Shown here: positions 7,284-14,040 of the stretch, in pieces
Numbering within the stretch: position 1 is the stretch's first letter
How the letters are laid out: each line of letters begins with the position of its first letter
NCBI GenBank assembly: GCA_900542965.1
Contig: UQPY01000041.1
Location: forward strand, 1 to 16,683
Direction: 5' to 3'
DNA length: 16,683 bases
From: an uncultured Collinsella sp.
GTDB taxonomy: Bacteria; Actinomycetota; Coriobacteriia; Coriobacteriales; Coriobacteriaceae
Made by a program: the position numbers and the translations under genes
Notes under the pieces: generated by a model
Seen by the model: the letters and a program-made list of their open reading frames with translations, nothing else
Databases searched by the model: none
What the model was told of the DNA's origin: nothing

Positions 7284-8588
7284 CTAGTCCATTTCTGCCC
7301 TGATGAGGTCGAGGGCGCGCTGGCAGTTTTCGCGGACGGGGCCGAGCATATGCTCGCGCAGGTCCGCCATGCCGGGCAGGTCGGCGTATTCGTCCATGAC
7401 CTCTTCCATGCAAATGGGTACCTCGTAGGCGAGGTCCATCATGGTCGCAAAGCAAAACTTCTCGGATAGCCCGGCATCGGTGAGCGTCGCCTCCAGCGTG
7501 GGGTCGCCCATACCGTGGTATCGGCGGATAGCGCCTGGACCGATGCACCCCACACGATTTTCGCCGCCAACGCTCATGGCAAGGCGCGCCCGGCGGCGCA
7601 TGCGCTCATACGCCAAACCCGACGCGACATCGTACATTCGAGCCATCATGGCTGCGCCGTCGTTTCCAAGGAGCAGGGAATAGTTTTTCGCGTGCGCATC
7701 CGGTGCGCCGATGATGGCGTTAAAGAAAAGTATCTGCGTAAACAGATACAGGTTAAGTTGATGGTGGCTCGTATTTACGAGGAGCTCTTGAATGTCGCGT
7801 GTGGTCGGGCCGCCGTCTGCCGTGTACTTTTGGGCGGGCATCACCCCAAGTGCCTGACAGAGGTCTTCTTGATGTAGGCGCCTGATCGTTCCGTCTTTGA
7901 CTTTCACGCGGTCATAGCGCTCAACAATGAGGGCAGGTTCGTCCTCAAACATACGATATTCGACGTTTGCCGTTGCGATGCCGGCGCGCTGGGCGCTTTT
8001 CATGCAGACAAACTCATTGAGAGCCTCGAGTTTAAATCCGATAACGCCATTTTTGAAAATATGCGTCGTGGGCGAGGAACCCACGCATTCGCACCAGCGA
8101 CCGTCTATGAGGGCGAGAGCGAACTTGCCCTGATTGCCCCCAAGTGACCAACTTTCATCTAGACCCATCCACGATGCATCGCGGTCATCTCTGATCGACT
8201 TGAGACGAAGAGCAATTTCGTGGTCGTCTATAGGGCGGTATTCGCCAGCGCGATGCAGGACGGCGTCGGCATCTTCTTCGGCACAAAACTGCACTCCGCC
8301 CGGACAGTCGAGTCCGATATGGCTGAGCAACGCAACGGGATTGTTGGGCCTAACGTCGAATTCGGCGGCAATCGCTTTTCGTTGGTCCTCGCTGTCGGGT
8401 AGAAGGCCAAACAGGTACGGATTCATGACCTGTTGTCCGTATGTGCGATTCGATACGGGTATGTTGGTCGATAGGGCTGGCCCGTCATAGTCATGATCGT
8501 AGGTAAAGCTGATAAGACCGTTCTCATCTTGCGCGAGCGTTCCAGCAGGCACGCCGCAAATAATGGTCCGAAGTGATGTTCTGGCCAT
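7284..8588 (-). CDS. hipA: HipA-family serine/threonine kinase toxin
   Basis: A 434-residue type II toxin of the HipA kinase family. E. coli HipA phosphorylates glutamyl-tRNA synthetase and arrests translation; the target here is unknown. An N-terminal HipA subdomain (about 5-110, with NPYLFGLLPDSEDQR at 56-70) precedes the kinase core. The Gly-rich loop S148-LGGNQGKFAL carries a serine where self-phosphorylation would be expected. ATP-site residues PTTHIFK (173-179), catalytic D297 and N302 (GAPDAHAKN) and metal-binding D320 (MYDVASG) are all present, so the kinase looks active. The ATG at 8588 lies 3 nt after the hipB stop, with GAAGGGA (plus-strand 8597-8603) inside the hipB end, which indicates translational coupling. 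It is convergent with pepD, with 127 nt between stops. It may be acquired; genes of this type often are. Confidence 0.92.
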   Translation of the reverse strand: MARTSLRTIICGVPAGTLAQDENGLISFTYDHDYDGPALSTNIPVSNRTYGQQVMNPYLFGLLPDSEDQRKAIAAEFDVRPNNPVALLSHIGLDCPGGVQFCAEEDADAVLHRAGEYRPIDDHEIALRLKSIRDDRDASWMGLDESWSLGGNQGKFALALIDGRWCECVGSSPTTHIFKNGVIGFKLEALNEFVCMKSAQRAGIATANVEYRMFEDEPALIVERYDRVKVKDGTIRRLHQEDLCQALGVMPAQKYTADGGPTTRDIQELLVNTSHHQLNLYLFTQILFFNAIIGAPDAHAKNYSLLLGNDGAAMMARMYDVASGLAYERMRRRARLAMSVGGENRVGCIGPGAIRRYHGMGDPTLEATLTDAGLSEKFCFATMMDLAYEVPICMEEVMDEYADLPGMADLREHMLGPVRENCQRALDLIRAEMD

Positions 8589-8591
8589 TGG

Positions 8592-9059
8592 CTATTTCCC
8601 TTCGGGCATGGTTTGGCTAGATGCGTTTGCGGCAATCGAGACTCCGAGATTGGACATGGCGAAATCGGCGAAGGCCCTGTCGTAGAGCTCGGACGTAAGG
8701 GGGGTATCTGCAAGAGCCGGAATGGTTGTGCTGCGACGGTTGCGATGATGAAGACGTTGAGCGTGATGGCGTCTGGAGGTGCTGCAAGGTTGATCAGCAT
8801 GCGGGGCGTCGACTGGGTGCTCATTTTTCGTTTCGCTTATATCCCCTTGTGCTGCGAGCGCCAGTTCAAGAGCGTCGAAAATCGCCAGCAGCTTGTCGAG
8901 TCGAATGCCGGTGGCGTCTCCTAGCTCGAGCGATGCAAGCAGGCGCTCCGAAACACCGGCCTTTTTGGCGAGGGTGGCACGGGTGAGACCCTGAGTCTCG
9001 CGTGCCTGGCGCACGTAGATGCCAGCTTGGCGTGGTGTGGTGATGGGAAGGATATCCAC
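8592..9059 (-). CDS. hipB: HipB-like antitoxin with XRE helix-turn-helix and an odd C-terminal extension
   Basis: A 155-residue partner of HipA. Residues about 13-65 form an XRE-type helix-turn-helix (AGIYVRQARETQGLTRATLAKKAGVSERLLASLELG), which should bind the promoter, neutralise the toxin and repress the operon. The start is GTG at 9059-9057, with AGGAG (plus-strand 9066-9070) 6 nt upstream. The antitoxin is longer than E. coli HipB (about 88 residues). Residues 81-110 are oddly rich in His and Arg (12 of 30), and a neighbouring frame is open through the same stretch (plus-strand about 8824-8700). The last part (TSELYDRAFADFAMSNLGVS, 122-141) reads as ordinary protein in the original frame. 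The odd section is therefore either a divergent linker or a stretch lying between two compensating frameshifts. Confidence 0.85.
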   Translation of the reverse strand: MDILPITTPRQAGIYVRQARETQGLTRATLAKKAGVSERLLASLELGDATGIRLDKLLAIFDALELALAAQGDISETKNEHPVDAPHADQPCSTSRRHHAQRLHHRNRRSTTIPALADTPLTSELYDRAFADFAMSNLGVSIAANASSQTMPEGK

Positions 9060-9073
9060 GGCTATCTCCTAAC

Positions 9074-9089
9074 GTGCAGGCTTTTGCAT
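9074..9089. promoter_or_regulatory. hipBA operator box O1 (promoter-proximal)
   Basis: GTGCAGGCTTTTGCAT, whose reverse complement is ATGCAAAAGCCTGCAC, is an imperfect copy of the ATGCA-N6-TGCAT palindrome. It lies downstream of the -10 element, over the likely transcription start. HipB is the expected ligand, by analogy with HipB autorepression. Confidence 0.65.
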
Positions 9090-9092
9090 CCT

Positions 9093-9121
9093 AGTATGAC
9101 ATGCAAAAGTCTGCATGAAAA
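9093..9121 (-). promoter_or_regulatory. Probable hipBA promoter
   Basis: Read on the minus strand, TTTTCA (plus 9121-9116) and CATACT (plus 9098-9093) form a -35/-10 pair with a 17-bp spacer, each matching 4 of 6 consensus bases. It lies 34 nt before the hipB GTG. The central operator box fills the spacer almost exactly, which supports the call. Confidence 0.6.
9101..9116. promoter_or_regulatory. hipBA operator box O2 (between -35 and -10)
   Basis: ATGCAAAAGTCTGCAT is a palindrome with ATGCA/TGCAT half-sites and a 6-bp centre. It occupies the spacer between the proposed -35 and -10 elements, so a bound protein would block RNA polymerase. It starts exactly 27 bp from both neighbouring boxes. 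Confidence 0.7.
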
Positions 9122-9151
9122 GGCCTCATGCAAAACTCTGCATGAGGCCTT
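9116..9151 (-). terminator. mntP terminator overlapping the hipBA control region
   Basis: On the minus strand AAGGCCTCATGCA (plus 9151-9139) and TGCATGAGGCCTT (plus 9132-9120) form a perfect 13-bp stem with a 6-nt loop, followed by TTC so that the RNA ends in UUUU. It lies 28 nt after the mntP stop and before the hipBA promoter, which shields hipBA from readthrough. The stem contains the O3 half-sites and its tail overlaps the -35 element. Confidence 0.75.
9128..9143. promoter_or_regulatory. hipBA operator box O3 (inside the mntP terminator)
   Basis: ATGCAAAACTCTGCAT has the same half-sites as O2 and 14 of 16 bases in common with it. It forms the loop and upper stem of the hairpin at 9120-9151. 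It is upstream of the proposed -35 element. Confidence 0.65.
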
Positions 9152-9179
9152 ATACGGACGTTTAGTTTTGAAGGGTGTT

Positions 9180-9758
9180 TTACAGCACTAAAATCCCTAG
9201 GTGCTCCAGCAAAATCTTGAGGCCGATGAGGATGAGCACAACGCCGCCCACGATGGTGGCGGGCTTTTCGTGGCGCGCGCCAAAGATGCGGCCAATCGCC
9301 ACGCCGGCAACGGAGAAGATGAAGGTCGTGATGCCTATGAGCGACACGGCGGGAACGATGTCGACGGAAAGCGCGGCGAACGAGATACCCACGGCCAGGG
9401 CGTCAATCGAGGTGGCGATGGCGAGGATCAGGTACTCGCCCAGGTCAATCTTTTCGGCATCCTTGCCGTCGCCTTCATCCTCGTCTTCGGTAAAGGCCTC
9501 CCACAACATTTTGCCGCCGATAAAGGCGAGCAGGATAAAGGCGATCCAATGGTCGATGGGTCCGATGATGCCCATGAATTGACTGCCGAGCGCCCATCCG
9601 ATTACGGGCATGCCGGCCTGAAAGCCGCCAAAGAACAAGCCGAGCACCACGGCAACTTTAAGGTTGATCTTCTTCATGCCAAGGCCCTTGCAGATGGAAA
9701 CGGCAAAGGCGTCCATCGAAAGGCCAACGGCGAGCAACGCGAGCTCTGCGAGTCCCAT
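9180..9758 (-). CDS. mntP: Manganese efflux pump MntP
   Basis: A 192-residue inner-membrane exporter that removes excess Mn(II). Six helices are predicted (about 1-20, 34-56, 68-88, 108-130, 134-158, 166-190), arranged as two repeats. Each repeat carries a conserved aspartate: D16 in SMDAFAVS and D119 in SIDALAVG, the residues I recall as needed for transport in E. coli MntP. A short acidic cytoplasmic loop (EDEDEGDGKD, 91-100) separates the halves. The ATG at 9758 has GAGGGAG (plus 9766-9772) 7 nt upstream. The 75 in-frame codons further upstream are riboswitch sequence and not protein. The gene is a single unit, with a manganese riboswitch before it and a terminator after it, which strongly supports the substrate. 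Confidence 0.95.
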   Translation of the reverse strand: MGLAELALLAVGLSMDAFAVSICKGLGMKKINLKVAVVLGLFFGGFQAGMPVIGWALGSQFMGIIGPIDHWIAFILLAFIGGKMLWEAFTEDEDEGDGKDAEKIDLGEYLILAIATSIDALAVGISFAALSVDIVPAVSLIGITTFIFSVAGVAIGRIFGARHEKPATIVGGVVLILIGLKILLEHLGILVL

Positions 9759-9811
9759 AGTCTGGCTCCCTCTCTGCGGGCGAACCCGCGTGTACCTCTT
9801 GGGGGAGTAAC

Positions 9812-9855
9812 AAAAAAGACCCGTGGCGTACGCGTTGCGCGCACAACCACGAGTC
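9812..9855 (-). terminator. Riboswitch expression-platform terminator
   Basis: On the minus strand GACTCGTGG (plus 9855-9847) pairs with CCACGGGTC (plus 9826-9818), with one wobble, followed by TTTTTT (plus 9817-9812). Its 5' arm shares bases with the conserved GAGACT end of the aptamer, so closing the aptamer with manganese should prevent the terminator and allow mntP transcription. Downstream, TTACTCCCCC on the minus strand could also pair with the aptamer's GGGAGTA. Confidence 0.8.
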
Positions 9856-9950
9856 TCGTTCATTAAGGCAAGCCAGGCCGCATCGGCCAGTATGTTGACT
9901 TGCCGCGCCACCGGAGGCGAACCCGGCCACGCGACTACTCCCTCATTCAT
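9851..9950 (-). ncRNA. yybP-ykoY manganese riboswitch aptamer
   Basis: Read on the minus strand, the leader of mntP carries the conserved blocks of this class in order. GAGGGAGTAG lies at plus 9944-9935, GTCAACATACTGG near plus 9899-9887, and TGAACGAGACT near plus 9862-9852. GC-rich paired segments lie between them. This RNA senses Mn(II) and turns on Mn exporters, which fits the gene it precedes. Boundaries are approximate, since no covariance search could be run. Confidence 0.88.
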
Positions 9951-10104
9951 GTGAATCCCGATGCTACCACATAAGCAGCCCATTTGGGTTGGGCTCTCAG
10001 CTGTGTTCGCTCATTCTGTAAGCATCGGATTTCGCAAGCGCCGCAGGGACAAACCGTGAGAAACTATTTAGCGTTTATGGAGCGTATACGATGGGAGCGA
10101 TGCC

Positions 10105-11172
10105 TTGGATAAGAACGAGCTGCAAAAGCGTATGGAACAGGCCATCCGCCTGACGGCACCTGGTCAGCCGATCCGCACCGCCCTCGACATGATCATCGCC
10201 GGTCACCTGGGCGCCCTTATCTGCGTCGGCGACACCGAAAACGTACTCGCTGCCGGCAACGACGGATTCCCGCTCAACATTTCGTTCACCTCGAACCGTC
10301 TGTTCGAGCTCTCTAAGATGGACGGTGCTATCGTTATCGACGGCGACCTCACCCAGATCCTGCGCGCCAACTTCCACCTCAATCCCGATCCCTCGCTTGC
10401 CACGAGCGAGACGGGCATGCGTCACCGCACCGCCGCTCGCATGTCGGTGCTCACCGATGCCATCGTGATCTCGGTCTCGGCCCGTCGTGCCGTCGTCAAC
10501 GTGTACGTTCACGGCAAGAGCTACGAGATCCAGCCTGTCACCACCATCATGAGCTCGGTCAACCAGCTCGTCGCCACGCTCCAGACTACCCGTCAGTCGC
10601 TCGATCGCTCCCTGCTGCGCCTGACGGCCCTCGAGCTGGACGACTACGTCACGCTCGCCGACATCACCGGCATTTTCTCGAGTTTCGAGATCATGCAACA
10701 GGCAAAGACCGAGCTTAAGGATTGTATCGTCAAGCTGGGCAACCAGGGCAAGCTCGTGCAGATGCAGCTCGAGCAGCTCGCTGGCTCCAGCATGGATACC
10801 GAATACGACCTGATGATCCGCGACTATGCGAGCGATTCCTCCGAGGCAAACGCCGAGAAGATTCGCGCCGAGCTTAGCCGCATGACGCCTAAGGACTTGT
10901 CCGACCCACAGCATGTGGCGGCGGTTCTGGGTTACGACGACCTGGACGAGGACTCCGTCATGACACCGCTGGGCCTGCGCACGCTTTCGCGCGTGTCCGT
11001 CGTGCGCGACGGCGTGGCCGAGAAGATCGTCGACGAGTACGGCTCGCTGCAGGAACTCATGGACGACATCAGCGAGGATCCGGAGCGCCTGGGCGACTTT
11101 GGCGTTAACAACCCTGCCATTCTTGCGGACTCGCTGTACCGCATGAAGGGCACCAAACAGGGGAACGCATAA
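10105..11172 (+). CDS. disA: DNA integrity scanning diadenylate cyclase DisA
   Basis: A 355-residue enzyme that makes c-di-AMP from two ATP and, in Bacillus, moves along DNA and is inhibited at branched intermediates. The N-terminal DAC domain has the catalytic DGA (73-75) and the RHRTA motif (106-110). A helical linker (about 150-240) leads to a C-terminal helix-hairpin-helix DNA-binding region (about 285-330, LGLRTLSRVSVVRDGVAEKIVDEYGS). The start is TTG at 10105, with GGGAG (10093-10097) 7 nt upstream; no in-frame ATG lies nearby. The gene is divergent from mntP and its last stop base is the first base of the ispD ATG (TAATG). No clear promoter was recognised in 10014-10092. radA, its usual upstream partner in Bacillus, is absent. 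Confidence 0.96.
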   Translation: MDKNELQKRMEQAIRLTAPGQPIRTALDMIIAGHLGALICVGDTENVLAAGNDGFPLNISFTSNRLFELSKMDGAIVIDGDLTQILRANFHLNPDPSLATSETGMRHRTAARMSVLTDAIVISVSARRAVVNVYVHGKSYEIQPVTTIMSSVNQLVATLQTTRQSLDRSLLRLTALELDDYVTLADITGIFSSFEIMQQAKTELKDCIVKLGNQGKLVQMQLEQLAGSSMDTEYDLMIRDYASDSSEANAEKIRAELSRMTPKDLSDPQHVAAVLGYDDLDEDSVMTPLGLRTLSRVSVVRDGVAEKIVDEYGSLQELMDDISEDPERLGDFGVNNPAILADSLYRMKGTKQGNA

Positions 11173-11900
11173 TGGCGCCCGTATGCGCCGTGGTCGTTGC
11201 CGGTGGCAGCGGCCAGCGCTTTGGTAACCCCGGTGGCAAGCAACTCGTTAACGTGGCGGGCCGTCCGCTTATGAGCTGGTCCATCCGCGCGTTCGATCGG
11301 AGCGATAAGGTCGGCCACATCGTCGTGGTTTGCCCTGCCGAGCGTCGTGCCGAGATGCGCCGCCTGGCCATCGACCCGTTTGACTATGACACGCCCATCA
11401 GCTTTGCCGATGCCGGCGATACCCGCCAGGATTCCACCCGTGCCGGCGTGCATGCGGTTCCGGCGGGCTTTGAATACGTCGCCATTCACGATGGTGCTCG
11501 TCCGCTCATTACGACCGAGGCCATCGACCACGCGATCGACGTGCTTGTGGGCGACCGCGCCCTCGACGGTGTCGTGTGCGGTCAGCCCGCGATCGACACG
11601 CTCAAGATCGTCGATGGCGACAACATCGTCGAGACGCCGCCGCGCGAGCTGTACTGGGCTGCGCAGACGCCGCAGATCTTTAGCGTCGATGCTATGAAGC
11701 GCGCCCACGCTGCAGCCATTGCCGAGGGCTTTATCGGCACCGATGATTCGTCGCTGGTCGAGCGCATGGGCGGGCGCGTCCGCTGTGTCCAGAGCCCGCG
11801 CGATAACCTTAAGGTGACGGTGCCCGAGGACCTGCGTCCCGTAACCGCGATTCTGCTCGGTCGCATGGCCGAGGGAGAGGACCTTCCCCATGTTCAGTAA
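11172..11900 (+). CDS. ispD: 2-C-methyl-D-erythritol 4-phosphate cytidylyltransferase
   Basis: A 242-residue enzyme of the MEP isoprenoid pathway that joins CTP and methylerythritol phosphate to form CDP-ME. The nucleotide-binding start VVAGGSGQRFGNPGGKQ supplies R16 and K23, AGDTRQDSTRAG (81-92) and IHDGARPL (105-112) follow, and R158 and K214 (DNLKVTVPEDL) correspond to the substrate-site Arg and Lys of E. coli IspD. The start codon overlaps the disA stop by one base, so translation is probably coupled. Its end overlaps ispF by 11 nt. Confidence 0.95.
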   Translation: MAPVCAVVVAGGSGQRFGNPGGKQLVNVAGRPLMSWSIRAFDRSDKVGHIVVVCPAERRAEMRRLAIDPFDYDTPISFADAGDTRQDSTRAGVHAVPAGFEYVAIHDGARPLITTEAIDHAIDVLVGDRALDGVVCGQPAIDTLKIVDGDNIVETPPRELYWAAQTPQIFSVDAMKRAHAAAIAEGFIGTDDSSLVERMGGRVRCVQSPRDNLKVTVPEDLRPVTAILLGRMAEGEDLPHVQ

Positions 11901-12384
11901 CCTGCGCATTGGCCATGGCTACGACGTTCACCGTCTGGTGGAGGGGCGTCGATGTATCATCGGCGGTGTCGACATTCCCTACGAGCGCGGCCTGCTGGGC
12001 CACTCGGATGCCGATGTGCTCGCGCACGCCTTGGCCGACGCCATTCTGGGCGCCTGCCGCGGGGGAGACATCGGCAAGCTATTCCCCGATACCGACCCCG
12101 CCTATGAGGGTGCCGATTCGATGGTGCTGCTCGCTCGCGTGATGGACTATGCGCGCGAGCTGGGCTTCGAGTTTGTCGATGCCGATTGCACCATTGCCTG
12201 CCAGCAGCCTAAGATCACCCCGCACCGCGATGCCATGCGCGCCAACCTTGCCCATGCCCTGGGTGTTGACGTCGAAAACGTGGGCGTCGCCGCCACTACG
12301 ACCGAAAAGCTCGGTTGGGAAGGCCAGGGCGAGGGAATCGGCGCCTGGGCCGTCTGCCTGCTACAGAAAACCGTTAAGGAGTAA
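11890..12384 (+). CDS. ispF: 2-C-methyl-D-erythritol 2,4-cyclodiphosphate synthase
   Basis: A 164-residue MEP pathway enzyme that turns CDP-ME 2-phosphate into MEcPP with loss of CMP; the family is trimeric with one zinc per active site. Zinc ligands D12 and H14 (GHGYDVHRL) and H46 (GHSDADVLAHA) are present, as is the C-terminal TTTEKLGWEGQGEGIG (135-150). The ATG at 11890 lies inside the end of ispD, 11 nt of overlap in another frame, and the 3' end is 3 nt before cysS. IspE, the step between IspD and IspF, is not in this window. Confidence 0.96.
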   Translation: MFSNLRIGHGYDVHRLVEGRRCIIGGVDIPYERGLLGHSDADVLAHALADAILGACRGGDIGKLFPDTDPAYEGADSMVLLARVMDYARELGFEFVDADCTIACQQPKITPHRDAMRANLAHALGVDVENVGVAATTTEKLGWEGQGEGIGAWAVCLLQKTVKE

Positions 12385-12387
12385 CGA

Positions 12388-13854
12388 ATGCGTATCTACA
12401 ACAGCGCTACCCATAAAAAGGAAGAGTTCCAGCCCATCGAGTCCGGAAAGGTCCGCATGTACGTGTGCGGCCCCACGGTCTACGACAACATCCACATCGG
12501 CAACGCCCGCACGTTCATCAGCTTTGACGTGATTCGTCGCTGGCTCATCGCGAGCGGCTACGAGGTCACATTCGCCCAGAACCTCACCGATGTCGATGAC
12601 AAGATCATCAAGCGCGCCAACGAGCAGGGCCGTACCGCCGCCGAGGTTGCGACGGAGTTCTCTGACAAGTTTATCGGCGTTATGCGCGCCGCCAACGTGC
12701 TCGATCCCGATGTGCGTCCTCGCGCCACCAAGGAGATCGGCCCCATGATCGCCATGATCAAGACGCTCATCGAGCAGGGCCATGCCTATGCCGCCGATAA
12801 CGGCGACGTGTACTTTGCCGTGCGCAGCGATCCCAACTACGGCCAAGTCTCGGGCCGCAACATCGACGACCTTATGGTGGGTGCGCGCATCGAGGAGAAC
12901 GAGGACAAGAACGACCCGCTCGACTTTGCCCTATGGAAGGCCGCCAAGCCCGGCGAGCCCAGCTGGCCGAGCCCCTGGGGCGAGGGCCGTCCCGGTTGGC
13001 ACACCGAGTGCGCCGCCATGGTACACCGCTACCTGGGCACTCCGATTGACATTCATGGCGGCGGCTCCGACCTTGCCTTCCCGCATCACGAGAACGAGTG
13101 CGCCCAGGCCACCTGCGCCTGGCACCAGGGTTTCTCCAACACCTGGATGCACACGGGCATGCTGCTGGTCGACGGCGAGAAGATGTCCAAGTCGCTCGGC
13201 AACTTCTTTACGCTGGCCGAGGTCCTCGAGCAGCACTCTGCCGCGGCCCTGCGTCTGCTGATGTTGCAGACGAGCTATCGCTCGCCGCTCGACTTTTCTT
13301 GGGAGCGCCTGGAGGGTGCCGAGAACTCGCTCACGCGTATCGCCGGTACGGTCGAGAACCTGCGCTGGGCCGCGAACCATGCGACGGCCGATGCCGATGA
13401 GGCGGCATCCAAGGCGTTTGCCGCCAAGGCCGCCGAGACCCGTGCCACCTTTAAGGAGTGCATGGACGACGACTTTAACTCCGCCGGTGCCATGGGTGCT
13501 GTCTTTGGCTTTGTGACCGAGTGCAACCAGTACCTGGAGCAGGCGGGCGATGCTGCCGACAAGGCCGCAGTCCTGGCTGCCGCCGATACGCTGGCCGAGC
13601 TGCTCGATACGTTTGGCGTCGAGCTTCCCGAGCCCAAGGTCGAGCTGCCGCTGGGCCTGCTGGGCGTTGCCGCCGGCCTGGTTGCCTACACGGGTGACGA
13701 CGTGGACGAGGCTGCTGCCAAGATTCTCGAGGCCCGCGCCGAGGCCCGTGCCGCCAAGAACTGGGATCTGGCAGATGCCATCCGCGACCAGCTCAAGGAC
13801 CTGGGCCTGACGATTGAAGATACCGCCGCCGGCACTCGTATCAAATCTCTCTAA
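12388..13854 (+). CDS. cysS: Cysteinyl-tRNA synthetase
   Basis: A 488-residue class I aminoacyl-tRNA synthetase that charges tRNA-Cys. The HIGH-like motif is HIGN (36-39) and the KMSKS loop is intact (265-269). The zinc site that selects cysteine is complete: C27 (CGPTVYDN), C208 (GWHTECAAM), H233 and E237 (FPHHENE). The helical anticodon-binding region covers about 310-400 and a DALR-type C-terminal part follows. The ATG at 12388 has AAGGAG (12376-12381) 6 nt upstream, inside the end of ispF. It is the last gene of the disA-ispD-ispF-cysS run. gltX and cysE, found between ispF and cysS in Bacillus, are missing. Confidence 0.97.
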   Translation: MRIYNSATHKKEEFQPIESGKVRMYVCGPTVYDNIHIGNARTFISFDVIRRWLIASGYEVTFAQNLTDVDDKIIKRANEQGRTAAEVATEFSDKFIGVMRAANVLDPDVRPRATKEIGPMIAMIKTLIEQGHAYAADNGDVYFAVRSDPNYGQVSGRNIDDLMVGARIEENEDKNDPLDFALWKAAKPGEPSWPSPWGEGRPGWHTECAAMVHRYLGTPIDIHGGGSDLAFPHHENECAQATCAWHQGFSNTWMHTGMLLVDGEKMSKSLGNFFTLAEVLEQHSAAALRLLMLQTSYRSPLDFSWERLEGAENSLTRIAGTVENLRWAANHATADADEAASKAFAAKAAETRATFKECMDDDFNSAGAMGAVFGFVTECNQYLEQAGDAADKAAVLAAADTLAELLDTFGVELPEPKVELPLGLLGVAAGLVAYTGDDVDEAAAKILEARAEARAAKNWDLADAIRDQLKDLGLTIEDTAAGTRIKSL

Positions 13855-13860
13855 TCCCCG

Positions 13861-13962
13861 CGGGTTTCCCAAGCACCCGACCTTGCCGTTCAAACCGTCG
13901 CTCGCGTACTCAAGTACGCGTCGCTCCTCTTTCACGGCAATCTCGGGCACTTGGAAAACCCG
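13861..13962. repeat. Long imperfect palindrome (about 100 nt)
   Basis: Arms of 50 nt (13861-13910 and 13913-13962) meet at a 2-nt centre and agree at about 35 of 50 positions. The centre, CGCGTACT-CA-AGTACGCG, is perfect, and the ends (CGGGTTTCCCAAG against CTTGGAAAACCCG) are nearly so. The word CGTCGCTC occurs in direct orientation on both sides of the centre (13896-13903 and 13919-13926). It starts 6 nt after the cysS stop and ends 4 nt before a separate terminator. It has no T-tract. Likely an interspersed intergenic repeat. Confidence 0.65.
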
Positions 13963-13966
13963 TACC

Positions 13967-14008
13967 GACCGCCCGAATTAATATTCATGGGCGGTCGTTT
14001 ATTTTGTT
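13967..14008 (+). terminator. Terminator between cysS and rlmB
   Basis: GACCGCCC (13967-13974) pairs with GGGCGGTC (13989-13996) around a 14-nt loop that has further short A/T pairing, followed by the T-rich tail GTTTATTTTGTTT. It ends only 33 nt before the rlmB start, leaving little room for a new promoter. Expression of rlmB may therefore depend partly on readthrough. Confidence 0.8.
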
Positions 14009-14040
14009 TCGTTTGATAGTTGTATTTAGGAGGTCACTTT

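Noticed and set aside
9759..9983. A 75-residue N-terminal extension of MntP
   Set aside because: These codons cover the riboswitch aptamer and its terminator. The ATG at 9758 has a good ribosome site and matches the family start.
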